A DNA stretch of 64,000 nucleotides from Geomicrobium sediminis (GCF_016908595.1 NZ_JAFBEC010000004.1:124001-188000); one strand, 5' to 3'. Shown: positions 27,228-38,083, counted from the first letter of the stretch. Notes: a model not told the origin generated them from the sequence alone. Program-made: numbers and translations.

Positions 27228-28904
27228 ATGAGACAACAATTATTTTTTAGTCCAACGATGCGTGATGTGCCGTCTGATGCTGAGGCGATGAGTCATCAAC
27301 TCATGTTACGAGCAGGACTTATGCGCCAAACAGCATCGGGGATCTACTCGTATTTACCACTCGGACTTCGCATGATTCAAAAAATCCAAACGATCATTCG
27401 CGAAGAGATGAATGCCGCAGGTGCACAAGAGCTATTGATGCCTGCCATTCAACCTTCAGAGCTTTGGGAAGAATCAGGACGCCTCGGGGACTACGGACCT
27501 GAACTAATGCGACTGAATGATCGTCATGATCGTGAATTCGTACTCGGACCAACACATGAAGAAGTGATTACAACACTCGTGCGTGACGGCATTGCGTCGT
27601 ACAAACGTTTACCAGTGAACTTGTATCAAATTCAAACGAAGTACCGCGACGAGCGCAGACCACGCTTTGGGCTTCTCCGCGGACGCGAATTTATCATGAA
27701 AGATGCGTATTCATTTAGCGTCTCAGATGATGAGCTAAACGAAACATACGAGTCTATGTACAAAACGTATGAACGAATCTTCAAGCGCTGTGGGCTCGAT
27801 TTTCGTGCGGTTAAAGCTGACGGTGGTGCAATTAGTGGCTCTGCCGGTGAGACGCACGAATTCCAAGCACTCGCAGCAATTGGTGAAGACACGATCGCGT
27901 ACTCGGATGCGTCAACTTTTGCAGCGAACATTGAAATTGCAGCAACGGCAGCACCAACAGATGAAGAGATCGGTGTTGAACAAGACCTCAAAGAAATCTC
28001 AGCAGACAATCTGGCAGCTGCGGTTTCTGGCAATTCAATTGAACTACGAAACACACTGTTTTTCGTAGATGAAAAGCCTGTGCTTGTCGTTTCGAAAGCT
28101 GAAGACACGATTAGTGATGTGAAGCTTAGTGGACACTTCAAGACGCTTGCGGTTCAAGAAGCATCGTCAAAAGAAGTTGAAGCATTGTTCGGTGTTGAAC
28201 AAGCGTATGTTGGGCCACTTCATGCAGATGAAGGTCTAACAATCGTCGTAGATCACGGATTAACACACGTGAAAAACGCAACAACAGGTGCAAATGCGCA
28301 AGGGCAATACGTTACGAACGTTTCAATATCACGTGACCTAGCGGACGCTGATATCGTTGACCTTCGCATGATTAAAGAAGGCGATGCTTCTCCAGACGGA
28401 GTTGGTACTATTCAATTCGCACAAGGTATTGAAGTCGGGCAAGTATTTAAGCTTGGTACGAAGTATTCCGAAGTGTTAAAGGCTGAAGTTCTTGATGAGA
28501 ATGGTCGTAGTCAACCATTGAAGATGGGTTGTTATGGCATTGGGGTATCTCGTACGCTTGCAGCGATCATTGAGCAGCACCATGATGAAAACGGCATCGT
28601 ATGGCCACAGGAAGTCACACCGTTTGACTTGCACTTACTCGTTTTAAATGCAAAAGCCGACGAGCAAGTTGAGTTAAGTGAGAAGCTTTACGAAACCCTT
28701 CAACAAGACGGCTATGACGTATTGTATGATGATCGTAAAGAACGAGCGGGTGTGAAGTTCAAAGATAGTGATTTGTTCGGTTTGCCATTACGCATTGCTG
28801 TTGGTAAACGAGCGAGTGAAGGAATTGTTGAAGTGAAAGAGCGCAAAACAGGTGTTGTCCATGAAGTACATGTAGACGAGCTTGCAGCGTTTTTGAAAAG
28901 ATAA
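27228..28904 (+). CDS. proS: Prolyl-tRNA synthetase
   Basis: Class II prolyl-tRNA synthetase of the bacterial type with an editing insertion. The 558-residue product has motif 2 TKYRDERRPRFGLLRGREFI, the editing (INS) domain at about 225-400, motif 3 KMGCYGIGVSRTLAA, and a C-terminal anticodon-binding domain. An ATG at 27219 is also in frame; MRQQLFFSPTMRDVPSDAEA from 27228 fits the family. The RBS is poor for both starts. No T-box leader is possible in the 30-base gap. Confidence 0.97.
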   Translation: MRQQLFFSPTMRDVPSDAEAMSHQLMLRAGLMRQTASGIYSYLPLGLRMIQKIQTIIREEMNAAGAQELLMPAIQPSELWEESGRLGDYGPELMRLNDRHDREFVLGPTHEEVITTLVRDGIASYKRLPVNLYQIQTKYRDERRPRFGLLRGREFIMKDAYSFSVSDDELNETYESMYKTYERIFKRCGLDFRAVKADGGAISGSAGETHEFQALAAIGEDTIAYSDASTFAANIEIAATAAPTDEEIGVEQDLKEISADNLAAAVSGNSIELRNTLFFVDEKPVLVVSKAEDTISDVKLSGHFKTLAVQEASSKEVEALFGVEQAYVGPLHADEGLTIVVDHGLTHVKNATTGANAQGQYVTNVSISRDLADADIVDLRMIKEGDASPDGVGTIQFAQGIEVGQVFKLGTKYSEVLKAEVLDENGRSQPLKMGCYGIGVSRTLAAIIEQHHDENGIVWPQEVTPFDLHLLVLNAKADEQVELSEKLYETLQQDGYDVLYDDRKERAGVKFKDSDLFGLPLRIAVGKRASEGIVEVKERKTGVVHEVHVDELAAFLKR

Positions 28905-28913
28905 ATGCAAGGT

Positions 28914-28947
28914 GAGAGAGGGTGCGAGGAATCGTCTCTCTCTTTTT
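28914..28947 (+). terminator. Rho-independent terminator after proS
   Basis: A 7-bp stem, GAGAGAG (28914-28920) with CTCTCTC (28936-28942), has a small inner hairpin (CGA/TCG) in its loop. It is followed by five Ts. Confidence 0.75.
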
Positions 28948-28980
28948 CATGATAGGATTTGAAAGAAGGTGTGCACGTCA

Positions 28981-31900
28981 GTGAGCGATCGCGTAAGACA
29001 AGAGAGGTTCCAGCTTTTACTAGAACAAATTGGTATTCCTGAAGAGATTAAAGAGAAAGAGCTTCGCGAAGGCTCGATCGAACGGTTAGAAGTCAATCGG
29101 CAACGACGTCATTGGCAATTTTACATTCAACTCCCATCGCCCGTAACGCCACTCGTCTTTGAAATGCTTGAAGAAAAACTCGTCTTTGCATTTCGCGAGA
29201 TTGCATCCGTCGGATTTACGATGTCATTCAAGACAGGTGCACTGAACTTGGACAATGTTGAGTCGTTTTGGCCTGCGATTGTACGGAAAACAAAAGATCT
29301 CCCTGACCATATTCAACTCAAACTAGAACGTTTGAAGCCCCACGTATCAAGCAAAGGACTCGGGATTCGTAGCTTGAGTGATGCAGAAGCTACGTCTTTA
29401 GAGCGACAAGCTAAGCCCGTTATTGAAACAGCACTTCTTGAATGTGGTTTTGAGCGAATCAATGTGTATACGTATGTCGGTGCGGATGAAGAAGAAACAC
29501 AACGATTCCAAGAAAAGAAAAAAGAAGAAGAACAGTCTAAAGTCATCGAAGCGATGATGGAGCGACAAAAACAAGAGAAAAATGCAGAGAACAGTGTAAA
29601 AAATGCACCTCTGCAGCTCGGGTATCCAATCAAAGACGATCCGATGCAATTAACATCGATTCAAGATGAAGAACGACGGGTAACTGTTCAAGGGTACGTA
29701 TTTGACGTCGAAACACGTGAACTGAGAAGCGGTCGACTGCTACTTACGTGCAAAGTGACCGATTATAGTGACTCGTTGCTCGTGAAAATGTTCTCAAGAG
29801 ACAAAGAAGACATCCCGATGATGCAACAATTAAAGAAGGGGATGTGGATCAAAGCACGAGGAAGCATTCAAAACGACACGTTCGTTCGTGACCTCGTCAT
29901 GATTGCTAATGACATTACAGAAATCTCCATGGCAGAACGGATCGATGATGCGCCAGAAGGCGAACGTCGAGTAGAGCTTCACGCGCATACTCTCATGAGT
30001 CAGATGGATGCAACCATTTCTAGCTCACAACTCATTGAACAAGCAGCCAAGTGGGGTCACCGTGCGGTAGGAATTACGGACCATGGTGTCGTTCAAGCGT
30101 TTCCAGAAACGTACTCTGCTGCGAAAAAGCATGGCATTAAAGCGATTTATGGAATGGAAGCCAATTTAGTCGATGACGGGGTTCCAATCGCTTACAATGA
30201 AGCAAAACGTCATTTGCTTGAAGACACATTTGTTGTATTTGACGTTGAGACGACAGGGCTTTCAGCGGTCTATGATACGATTATTGAGCTTGCAGCTGTA
30301 AAGGTCGTAAACGGCGAGATTGTGGAGCGATATGAATCGTTTGCAAATCCTCACGTTCCATTAACCGCAAAAATTACAGAGCTTACAGGCATTACAGACA
30401 AAATGCTAGAAGACGCCAAAGAAGTAAGTCAACTCTTAGAAGAGTTTCGTGATTTTGTCGGTGATTGTGGTCTTGTCGCCCACAACGCAAGCTTCGATAT
30501 TGGATTTATTAATGCTGGATACAAAAAGCTCGGTTGGCCTGAGGTTACAAACCCAGTCGTCGATACGTTAGAATTAGCAAGGTTCCTACACCCGAACCTT
30601 AGAAATCATCGTCTGAACACACTTTGTAAGACGTTTGATATTGAGCTTGTGAGTCATCACCGTGCAATCTATGATACAGAAGCAACGGCATACTTGTATT
30701 CAAAGCTTGCGAAGGATGCTCAAGAAAAAGACATTAATTATCACAATCAGTTGAATGACAACATGGGTCAAGGTGATTTCTATAAAAACCGACCGTCACA
30801 TGTGACGATCCACGTATTAAATCAAACTGGTTTAAAGAATTTGTACAAGCTCGTTTCACTTTCGCATATGCATTATTTCCACCGCACTCCGAGAATCCCC
30901 CGTTCTAAATTAAAGCAACACCGAGAGGGATTATTTATCGGTTCTGGATGTGAGAAAGGCGAAGTGTTTGAGACCGCGATGCAAAAGTCACTTGAAGAGG
31001 CGGAGAAGGTCGCACAGTTTTATGATTACATCGAAATTCAACCACCTGCGTTGTACATGCACCTCATCGAAAAAGAAATCATTCGCACAGAAGCGCAGTT
31101 GTTTGATGTGTTGCGTAAAGTGCACAGTCTCGGAGAAAAGTTGGATAAACCGGTCATTGCAACGGGCAACGTTCATTACTTGGAACCGAGAGATTCGGTG
31201 TACCGTAAAATTTTGATCGGTTCTCAAGGTGGTGCGAACCCCCTTAACAACCAAACGTTACCGAAAGCGCATTTTAGAACGACGAATGAAATGCTAGAAG
31301 AACTTTCGTTTTTAGGTGAAGAAGCTGCGAAACAAGCCGTCATCGTCGAGCCGAACAACCTCGTTGATCTAGCAGATGACGTGCAGCCAATTCCGAGCGA
31401 GTTGTATACACCGACAATTGAAGGTGCCGAAGATGAAATGCGTGACATTACGTACGGCAAGGCGAAAGAAATCTATGGTGAAGAGTTGCCTGAAATTGTT
31501 GAAGCGCGACTTAAGAAAGAACTCGACAGCATTATCGGTCACGGTTTTGCGGTGATCTATTTAATTTCCCAAAAGCTCGTAAAGCGTTCGCTTGAAGATG
31601 GCTACCTTGTAGGTTCAAGGGGTTCAGTCGGATCATCGTTCGTTGCAACGATGTCAGAGATTACAGAAGTGAACCCGTTACCGCCGCATTACGTCTGTCC
31701 GAAATGTACGCATTCAATCTTCTTTGATGACGGTTCAGTCGCATCTGGGTACGACTTACCGAAAAAAGAGTGTGAGAAATGCGGAACGAATTACGACCGT
31801 GATGGGCAAGACATTCCGTTTGAGACGTTCCTCGGATTTAAAGGGGATAAAGTTCCCGATATTGACTTGAACTTCTCAGGAGAGTATCAACCACGGGCAC

Positions 31901-33276
31901 ACGCCTATACTCGGGATTTGTTCGGTGAAGAAAATGTATATCGTGCCGGTACAATCGGTACTGTAGCGGAAAAGACCGCATACGGATACGTTCGCGGATA
32001 CCAAAACGATCACGGCCTTTATTACCGTGGTGCAGAAGTTGATCGACTCGTTTCAGGCTGTACAGGAGTTAAGCGAACGACAGGGCAACACCCAGGTGGA
32101 ATTATCGTCGTTCCCGAAGAATACGATGTGCATGATTTTAGCCCAGTTCAATTTCCTGCAGATGACAAAAATGCGACGTGGAAGACGACGCACTTTGATT
32201 TCCATTCCATTCATGATAACTTGTTAAAACTCGATATACTCGGACACGATGATCCGACCGTTATTCGTATGTTGCAAGACTTAAGTGGGATGGATCCAAA
32301 GGACATCCCACTTGATGACAAAGAAGTTATGAAAATCTTTGAAGGCCCAGAAGTATTAGGTGTTACGAAAGATCAAATTATGTGTAAGACGGGGACGTAC
32401 GGAATCCCTGAGTTCGGAACACGCTTCGTTCGTCAAATGCTTGAAGAAACAAAGCCGAAGACATTCTCAGAGCTACTGCAAATCTCAGGCCTTTCACACG
32501 GTGCAGACGTGTGGCTAGGAAATGCTGAAGAGTTAATCCGTGACGGCATTTGTGAGTTAAAAGACGTTATTGGTCTTCGTGATAACATTATGGTAAACCT
32601 GATTTACAAAGGGCTTGAGCCCGGTCTTGCCTTTAAGATTACCGAGTTCGTACGTAAAGGAAAAGGGTTGCAAGAAGAGTGGATTGAAGAGATGCGAAAG
32701 CATGACGTGCCAGAGTGGTACATTAACTCTTGTTTAAAGATTAAGTACATGTTCCCGAAAGCCCATGCTGCGGCCTACGTACTCATGGCAGTACGTATTG
32801 CCTATTTCAAAGTTCATCATCCGATTCTTTTTTACGCAGCGTATTTCAGCGTAAGAGCGAGTGATTTTGAAATTGACACGATGCAAAAAGGCGGAGCTGC
32901 CATTCGAGCGCGAATTGAAGAAATTAACGCCAAAGGTTTTGACGCATCGCCTAAAGAGAAAAACTTAGTTACCGTGCTAGAACTTGCCCTTGAAATGTGT
33001 GAACGTGGTTTTGAATTTAAAGATGTAGACTTGTATCGTTCTGAAGCGACGGCATTCCTCGTAGAAGACGACGGGTTGATTCCACCGTTTGGGGCACTTG
33101 AAGGTGTCGGTGCAAATGCTGCCAAGTCCATTGTTGAAGCACGAGTAGACGGCGAGTTCCTTTCTAAAGAAGATCTTCAACAACGAAGCAAAGCGACCAA
33201 AACGGTCATCGAACACCTCGACCAAAGCGGAGCGCTTGAAGGCTTGCCAGATTCCAACCAGCTGTCACTGTTCTAA
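28981..33276 (+). CDS. polC: DNA polymerase III alpha subunit, PolC type
   Basis: The main replicative polymerase of low-GC Gram-positives. The 1431-residue product shows, in order, an N-terminal domain, an OB fold (about 235-320), a PHP domain interrupted by the 3'-5' exonuclease (about 415-580, starting FVVFDVETTGLSAVYDTIIE), the palm with PDIDLNFSGEYQPRAHAY near 958, and a four-Cys zinc motif (CPKCTHS and CEKCGTNYD). The C-terminus SNQLSLF carries a beta-clamp-binding-like motif. The frame opens at a GTG at 28969, but the GTG at 28981, nine bases after AAGGTG, is preferred. Confidence 0.98.
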   Translation: MSDRVRQERFQLLLEQIGIPEEIKEKELREGSIERLEVNRQRRHWQFYIQLPSPVTPLVFEMLEEKLVFAFREIASVGFTMSFKTGALNLDNVESFWPAIVRKTKDLPDHIQLKLERLKPHVSSKGLGIRSLSDAEATSLERQAKPVIETALLECGFERINVYTYVGADEEETQRFQEKKKEEEQSKVIEAMMERQKQEKNAENSVKNAPLQLGYPIKDDPMQLTSIQDEERRVTVQGYVFDVETRELRSGRLLLTCKVTDYSDSLLVKMFSRDKEDIPMMQQLKKGMWIKARGSIQNDTFVRDLVMIANDITEISMAERIDDAPEGERRVELHAHTLMSQMDATISSSQLIEQAAKWGHRAVGITDHGVVQAFPETYSAAKKHGIKAIYGMEANLVDDGVPIAYNEAKRHLLEDTFVVFDVETTGLSAVYDTIIELAAVKVVNGEIVERYESFANPHVPLTAKITELTGITDKMLEDAKEVSQLLEEFRDFVGDCGLVAHNASFDIGFINAGYKKLGWPEVTNPVVDTLELARFLHPNLRNHRLNTLCKTFDIELVSHHRAIYDTEATAYLYSKLAKDAQEKDINYHNQLNDNMGQGDFYKNRPSHVTIHVLNQTGLKNLYKLVSLSHMHYFHRTPRIPRSKLKQHREGLFIGSGCEKGEVFETAMQKSLEEAEKVAQFYDYIEIQPPALYMHLIEKEIIRTEAQLFDVLRKVHSLGEKLDKPVIATGNVHYLEPRDSVYRKILIGSQGGANPLNNQTLPKAHFRTTNEMLEELSFLGEEAAKQAVIVEPNNLVDLADDVQPIPSELYTPTIEGAEDEMRDITYGKAKEIYGEELPEIVEARLKKELDSIIGHGFAVIYLISQKLVKRSLEDGYLVGSRGSVGSSFVATMSEITEVNPLPPHYVCPKCTHSIFFDDGSVASGYDLPKKECEKCGTNYDRDGQDIPFETFLGFKGDKVPDIDLNFSGEYQPRAHAYTRDLFGEENVYRAGTIGTVAEKTAYGYVRGYQNDHGLYYRGAEVDRLVSGCTGVKRTTGQHPGGIIVVPEEYDVHDFSPVQFPADDKNATWKTTHFDFHSIHDNLLKLDILGHDDPTVIRMLQDLSGMDPKDIPLDDKEVMKIFEGPEVLGVTKDQIMCKTGTYGIPEFGTRFVRQMLEETKPKTFSELLQISGLSHGADVWLGNAEELIRDGICELKDVIGLRDNIMVNLIYKGLEPGLAFKITEFVRKGKGLQEEWIEEMRKHDVPEWYINSCLKIKYMFPKAHAAAYVLMAVRIAYFKVHHPILFYAAYFSVRASDFEIDTMQKGGAAIRARIEEINAKGFDASPKEKNLVTVLELALEMCERGFEFKDVDLYRSEATAFLVEDDGLIPPFGALEGVGANAAKSIVEARVDGEFLSKEDLQQRSKATKTVIEHLDQSGALEGLPDSNQLSLF

Positions 33277-33354
33277 TCCGTAACCCTTAGGCATTTGCAA
33301 TGTCTGGGAATATGTGCTATCGTTGTTATCGGTGACAAACGGATAAGTTTTTAT

Positions 33355-33383
33355 GAAAGAGTGGGGCTTCCCCACTCTTTCTT
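33355..33383 (+). terminator. Terminator-like hairpin after polC
   Basis: A perfect 12-bp stem, GAAAGAGTGGGG (33355-33366) with CCCCACTCTTTC (33370-33381), and a three-base loop. The U-tract is poor (TTGTATG). A second, wobble-rich stem-loop lies at about 33291-33313. The gap also holds a weak promoter candidate for rimP (TTGTAT at 33382, 18 bases, TAAAGT at 33406). Confidence 0.7.
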
Positions 33384-33439
33384 GTATGTAATAAGTCGAT
33401 TCCGATAAAGTATTGATTGTCGCAGCAAGGAGGGAAACG

Positions 33440-33907
33440 ATGTCACAAAACATTCAAACCGCCGTTTCAGAAATTACCGAACCGATCCTTCAAGAACTTG
33501 GAATGGAACTCGTTGATATCGAGTACAAAAAAGAAGGTAAAAACTGGTTTTTACGTTTGTTCATCGACCATCCAGACGGAATTGGACTCGATGAATGTAG
33601 CCTCGTAAGTGAGCGAGTGAGCGAAGCGTTAGACCGTGAAGATCCAATTGAAGGATTTTATTATTTAGAAGTAAGCTCGCCAGGTGCTGAACGACCGCTC
33701 AAGAAAGAGAAAGACTTTGTCGAGGCGGTTGGCAAAAACGTTTATGTAAAAACGTATGAGCAATTGGACGGTCAAAAGGAATTCGAAGGCAATTTGACAA
33801 GCTATGAAAATGAAACATTAACGATTGCGATTCGTGTGAAGGCACAAGCGAAAACGATCACGATTCCACGAGAAAAAATTGCTACAGCAAGGCTATCTGT
33901 ACTCTAA
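33440..33907 (+). CDS. rimP: Ribosome maturation factor RimP
   Basis: RimP assists 30S assembly. The 155-residue product starts MSQNIQTAVSEITEPILQEL and has the conserved ELVDIEYKKEGKNWFLRLFI and EVSSPGAERPLKKEKDF segments. The frame opens at a TTG (33413), but the ATG at 33440 has AAGGAGGG five bases upstream and matches family length. It opens the conserved rimP-nusA-rnpM-ylxQ-infB cluster. Confidence 0.97.
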   Translation: MSQNIQTAVSEITEPILQELGMELVDIEYKKEGKNWFLRLFIDHPDGIGLDECSLVSERVSEALDREDPIEGFYYLEVSSPGAERPLKKEKDFVEAVGKNVYVKTYEQLDGQKEFEGNLTSYENETLTIAIRVKAQAKTITIPREKIATARLSVL

Positions 33908-33942
33908 GCCGTAGTACTACTTGAAGGGGGATATGTTCCGTT

Positions 33943-35076
33943 ATGAACAGCGACTTTCTAGATGCTTTAACGACGCTAGAAGAAGATAAAGGCATCGAAA
34001 AGGAAATCGTGTTAGAAGCGATAGAAGCAGCACTTATTTCTGCATATAAACGTAATTTTAGCCAAGCTCCAAATGTCCGTGTTGACATTAACCGAGATAA
34101 TGGTGAGATTAAAGTTTTTGCAAGAAAGCAAGTCGTTGAAGAAGTGTTTGATCCAAGACTTGAAATTTCAATTGAGTCAGCAAAGGAAATTCGTGTTTCC
34201 TACGAGTTAGATGACATTGTTGAAATCGAAGTAACGCCGAAAGATTTCGGTCGTATTGCGGCCCAAACCGCAAAACAAGTCGTTACACAACGTGTACGTG
34301 AAGCAGAGAGAAGCATCATTTATTCTGATTTCATTGACCGTGAAGAAGATATTATGACAGGGATTGTTCAACGCCAAGACCACCGTTTTATTTACGTTGA
34401 TCTTGGGAAAGTTGAAGCGATCTTGCCTCAAAATGAGCAAATGCCAAATGAGGAATACAAACACAACGACCGTATTAAGTCGTATATTACGAAAGTAGAA
34501 AAAACGACTAAAGGTCCACAAATTATGATTTCAAGAACTCACCCAGGTCTTCTAAAGCGTTTGTTTGAATTAGAAGTTCCAGAGATTTATGATGGAACTG
34601 TAGAGATTCGTTCCGTCGCTCGTGAAGCAGGAGATCGCTCTAAGATTTCTGTGTTTGCTCAAGACCCAGAAGTTGATCCTGTCGGTTCATGTGTCGGTCC
34701 AAGAGGTGGACGTGTTCAGACGATCGTAAACGAACTTAAAGGCGAGAAGATCGATATCGTTGAGTACTCAGAAAGCCCGGTTAATTACGTAGGTAACGCA
34801 TTAAGTCCATCAAAAGTACTCGATGTTCAAGTGAATGAAGAGGAAAAAAGCACACTCGTCATTGTGCCAGATTACCAACTTTCACTTGCGATCGGTAAGC
34901 GCGGACAAAACGCACGTCTAGCAGCGAAGTTAACAGGCTGGAAGATTGATATTAAGTCTCAATCAGAAGCAGAAGAACTTGGTATTTACGATCCGAGTAC
35001 GGCTCGCGTACCTGGAGAACCTTCGAACGAAGAGTCTGACTTTGACGGTCAGGTTGAGGAGCAAGAAGAAGAATGA
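33943..35076 (+). CDS. nusA: Transcription termination/antitermination protein NusA
   Basis: NusA binds RNA polymerase and modulates pausing, termination and antitermination. The 377-residue product has the N-terminal RNAP-binding domain, an S1 domain (about 135-200, IMTGIVQRQDHRFIYVDLGK) and KH domains (DPVGSCVGPRGGRVQTIVNE and SLAIGKRGQNARLAAKLTGW), then a short acidic tail as in Bacillus. The stop overlaps the next ATG. Confidence 0.98.
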   Translation: MNSDFLDALTTLEEDKGIEKEIVLEAIEAALISAYKRNFSQAPNVRVDINRDNGEIKVFARKQVVEEVFDPRLEISIESAKEIRVSYELDDIVEIEVTPKDFGRIAAQTAKQVVTQRVREAERSIIYSDFIDREEDIMTGIVQRQDHRFIYVDLGKVEAILPQNEQMPNEEYKHNDRIKSYITKVEKTTKGPQIMISRTHPGLLKRLFELEVPEIYDGTVEIRSVAREAGDRSKISVFAQDPEVDPVGSCVGPRGGRVQTIVNELKGEKIDIVEYSESPVNYVGNALSPSKVLDVQVNEEEKSTLVIVPDYQLSLAIGKRGQNARLAAKLTGWKIDIKSQSEAEELGIYDPSTARVPGEPSNEESDFDGQVEEQEEE

Positions 35077-35345
35077 AGCAACGCAAAGTCCCGATGCGCA
35101 AATGCATCGTCTCCAATGAGATGAAGCCGAAGAAAGATTTAACACGCATTGTGCGTGACAGTGAAGGTCATGTTGCAGTAGACCTCACAGGCAAAAAAAA
35201 CGGTCGAGGTGCTTACATTACAAACGATCGTGAAAGCTTTCTGAAGTTGAAGGATAAGGATTTATTATCTCGTCATTTAAAAGTAAAAGTCACAACAGAA
35301 GATTACGAACGATTAATTGAAGAAAGTAGAGGGAACGATTCATGA
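35073..35345 (+). CDS. rnpM: RNase P modulator RnpM (YlxR)
   Basis: Small basic protein of 90 residues of the YlxR family; the B. subtilis homologue binds RNase P RNA and modulates its activity. The hallmark KVPMRKCIVSNEMKPKKDL and NGRGAYI segments are present. It overlaps nusA upstream and ylxQ downstream by ATGA junctions, so the three are translationally coupled. Confidence 0.93.
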   Translation: MKQRKVPMRKCIVSNEMKPKKDLTRIVRDSEGHVAVDLTGKKNGRGAYITNDRESFLKLKDKDLLSRHLKVKVTTEDYERLIEESRGNDS

Positions 35346-35647
35346 CCGATGAAGCTTTTTATCGCTTTTTAGGGTTGTGTATGCGCGCTGGTAAACTTGT
35401 CAGTGGGGAAGATACGGTTCTTCGACTTGTTCGTGATCGCAAAGTCGATTTAGTACTCATCTCAAACGATGCGTCTAACAATACAGAGAAATTGTTTCAT
35501 GCGAAGTGTCAATCATACAACACACCGATTAAAACAGCAGGAACAAGAGAACATCTAGGTAGAGCAATCGGAAAGCAGGAGAGGGTTGTACTTGGCATAA
35601 CAGACAAAGGGTTCGCCAAAAAACTGACATCGATGATCGATGATTAG
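35342..35647 (+). CDS. ylxQ: L7Ae-family K-turn RNA-binding protein YlxQ
   Basis: A 101-residue L7Ae/L30e-type protein. The core GLCMRAGKLVSGEDTVLRLV, VLISNDASNNTEKLF and a VVLGITDKGFAKKL end match YlxQ of Bacillus, which binds kink-turn RNA. It lies between rnpM and infB, is co-translated with rnpM, and probably acts in ribosome or RNA processing. Confidence 0.92.
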   Translation: MTDEAFYRFLGLCMRAGKLVSGEDTVLRLVRDRKVDLVLISNDASNNTEKLFHAKCQSYNTPIKTAGTREHLGRAIGKQERVVLGITDKGFAKKLTSMIDD

Positions 35648-35665
35648 AAGCTGGAGGTTATGTCT

Positions 35666-37780
35666 ATGCCGAAAATGCGAGTATATGAATACGCTAAAAC
35701 CGTTAATAAGTCCAGTAAAGATATTGTCAACGCCTTAAAGGCCAAAAATATAGAAGTTAACAACCATATGTCCGTGATTGATGATCATGCCATCAAACAG
35801 CTAGAGAGTGAATCAGCGGAGAGTAAGGATGGGAGTATGCAGAAAAAAGATAATCAGCAAGGGCAATCTGCCAATGCAAAGAAACCAGCGAAGAAAGTGG
35901 ATAACTCTACGAGAAATCGTAAGCAATCACCACAACAAAACCAACGTCCACCACATTTAAGAGGTAATCGTGGACCAGGTAGACGTGGAAAGAGCAAGAA
36001 GAATCGTCCGAAAGAAATGGCTAAGACGCCAGACAAAATCAAGATTTCAGGTAGTTTATCTGTTGCTGAACTCGCTGAAAAGTTAAGAAAAGAATCAGCG
36101 GAAATCATTAAAAAGCTTATGGGTATGGGCGTAATGGCGACAAAGAACGAAGAGCTTGACGTTACGACAATCCAACTCCTTTGTGAAGATTTCGGTGTTG
36201 AAGTTGAAGAAGAAGAAATCGTCGATGTCCTTGATATGGATCTATACGAAGAAGAAGACGCACCAGCTGACTTAGGCGTTCGTCCTCCAGTCGTAACGAT
36301 TATGGGACACGTTGACCACGGGAAAACGACGCTTCTTGATGCGATACGTAAAACGAAAGTAACGGACACTGAAGCAGGCGGAATCACGCAGCACATCGGT
36401 GCATACCAAGTTGAAGAGAACGGCAAGAAAGTAACGTTCCTCGATACACCTGGTCACGCCGCATTTACGACGATGCGTGCGCGTGGTGCACAAGTAACTG
36501 ACATTACGATTCTCGTTGTTGCAGCAGATGATGGTGTTATGCCACAAACGGTTGAAGCACTTAACCACGCTAAAGCAGCGGAAGTACCAATTATTGTAGC
36601 GGTTAACAAAATGGATAAAGAAAACGCCAATCCTGATCGCGTTATGCAAGAGTTAACAGAGCATCAGCTCGTTCCTGAAGCATGGGGTGGAGAAACGATC
36701 TTCGTTAACGTTTCTGCCGTTAAAGGCGAAGGCATTGATGAATTGCTAGAGATGATTCTACTCGTTTCTGAAGTAGAGGAATTCAAAGCAAACCCTGATA
36801 AGCGTGCGCAAGGTACAGTCGTTGAGGCTGAACTTGATAAAGGACGTGGACCGGTTGCTACGTTGCTCGTTCAAAACGGTACGATGAACGTCGGTGACCC
36901 GATCGTTGTCGGTAACACATTCGGTCGAATTCGTGCGATGGTCAACGACTTAGGACGTCGCGTGAAAACTGCTGGTCCATCTACACCAGTAGAAATTACA
37001 GGACTAAGTGATGTGCCTCAAGCAGGAGATCAATTCCTCGTCTTTGAAGATGAGAAAAAAGCTCGCCAAGTCGGTGAAGGCCGTCAAGCAAGAGCAAAAG
37101 AAGCTGAACGTAAACAGTCTTCTAAAGTTAGCCTTGATGATCTGTTTAATCAGATCCAAGAAGGGGAACTTAAAGAAATCAACGTCATCATTAAAGCCGA
37201 CGTTCAAGGTTCTGCTGAAGCAGTTAAAGGCTCATTAGAGAAGATTGACGTTGAAGGTGTGAAAGTAAACATCATTCATACAGCAGTTGGTGCAATTTCA
37301 GAGTCTGACGTTATTTTAGCATCGGCTTCAAACGCAATTATCGTCGGATTTAACGTTCGCCCAGATGTGAATGCGAAACGTACAGCTGATTCTGAGAAAG
37401 TAGACGTTCGTCTTCACCGTGTGATTTATGACGCAATCGAAGAGATTGAGTCAGCGATGAAGGGAATGCTTGATCCAGAGTTCGAAGAAAAAGTACTCGG
37501 GCAAGTGGAAGTTCGTCAAACGTTTAAAGTATCGAAAATCGGTACAATTGCTGGAAGTTACGTTCTCGAAGGAAAAATCACTCGTGATAGTAGCGTTCGT
37601 GTAATTCGTGACGGTGTGATCGTTTACGATGGTAAAGTTGATGTATTAAAACGTTTCAAAGATGATGTTAAAGAAGTTGCAACAAACTACGAATGTGGGG
37701 TTACACTTGAGAACTTTAACGATGTCAAAGAAGGCGACATCATTGAGCCTTACAAGATGGTTGAAGTTCCAAGAACGTGA
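35666..37780 (+). CDS. infB: Translation initiation factor IF-2
   Basis: GTPase that places initiator tRNA on the ribosome. The 704-residue product has the N-terminal IF2N motif [20 protein letters not shown], a basic low-complexity linker (about 55-120), a second IF2N, and the G domain with G1 [13 protein letters not shown]3 DTPGHAAF and G4 NKMD, followed by domains II-IV. An ATG at 35660 touches the SD; the ATG at 35666, seven bases from TGGAGGT, is chosen. Its end overlaps ylxP. Confidence 0.98.
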   Translation: MPKMRVYEYAKTVNKSSKDIVNALKAKNIEVNNHMSVIDDHAIKQLESESAESKDGSMQKKDNQQGQSANAKKPAKKVDNSTRNRKQSPQQNQRPPHLRGNRGPGRRGKSKKNRPKEMAKTPDKIKISGSLSVAELAEKLRKESAEIIKKLMGMGVMATKNEELDVTTIQLLCEDFGVEVEEEEIVDVLDMDLYEEEDAPADLGVRPPVVTIMGHVDHGKTTLLDAIRKTKVTDTEAGGITQHIGAYQVEENGKKVTFLDTPGHAAFTTMRARGAQVTDITILVVAADDGVMPQTVEALNHAKAAEVPIIVAVNKMDKENANPDRVMQELTEHQLVPEAWGGETIFVNVSAVKGEGIDELLEMILLVSEVEEFKANPDKRAQGTVVEAELDKGRGPVATLLVQNGTMNVGDPIVVGNTFGRIRAMVNDLGRRVKTAGPSTPVEITGLSDVPQAGDQFLVFEDEKKARQVGEGRQARAKEAERKQSSKVSLDDLFNQIQEGELKEINVIIKADVQGSAEAVKGSLEKIDVEGVKVNIIHTAVGAISESDVILASASNAIIVGFNVRPDVNAKRTADSEKVDVRLHRVIYDAIEEIESAMKGMLDPEFEEKVLGQVEVRQTFKVSKIGTIAGSYVLEGKITRDSSVRVIRDGVIVYDGKVDVLKRFKDDVKEVATNYECGVTLENFNDVKEGDIIEPYKMVEVPRT

Positions 37781-38052
37781 TAGGCGTCATTCATCTTGAA
37801 TGCTCGTTGCCAGACTCACATTCTCTAAAAGAGAAACGATCGGTGTTACAAAGCATTCTTACGCGAGCAAGAAAGCGCAATTTGTCTGTATCCGAAATGG
37901 ATAAACAAGATGCATGGCAACGTACGGTGTTGTCTGCAGCTTGTGTGAGCAATGATAAAACCGTCATTGAGAAAGAATTGCGTGTGCTAGAAAACATGAT
38001 TGAGATGCACGAAGATATTGAGTGCATCTCAATATCGTTTGAATGGTTATAA
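37777..38052 (+). CDS. ylxP: DUF503-family protein YlxP
   Basis: A 91-residue protein of the DUF503 family, found between infB and rbfA in many Firmicutes. It shows the family features [20 protein letters not shown], the charged middle ([20 protein letters not shown]) and the alternating end [10 protein letters not shown]. The GTG start overlaps the infB stop and no separate SD is evident, so translation is probably coupled. A role in ribosome maturation is suggested only by its neighbours. Confidence 0.88.
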   Translation: MIGVIHLECSLPDSHSLKEKRSVLQSILTRARKRNLSVSEMDKQDAWQRTVLSAACVSNDKTVIEKELRVLENMIEMHEDIECISISFEWL

Positions 38053-38083
38053 CACCTAATCGAATAACGATTGAGGTGGAAGT

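Noticed and set aside
28969-28980. Earlier GTG start for polC
   Set aside because: It overlaps the AAGGTG site and would leave no spacing; the GTG at 28981 is well placed.
35854-36426. Long minus-strand open frame (190 codons) inside infB
   Set aside because: Antisense to the well-conserved IF-2 sequence, Ser-rich from complementing Glu/Lys codons, and no RBS. The same reasoning removes the antisense frames over fliJ (1213-1668), proS (27632-28141) and pnp (41271-41735).
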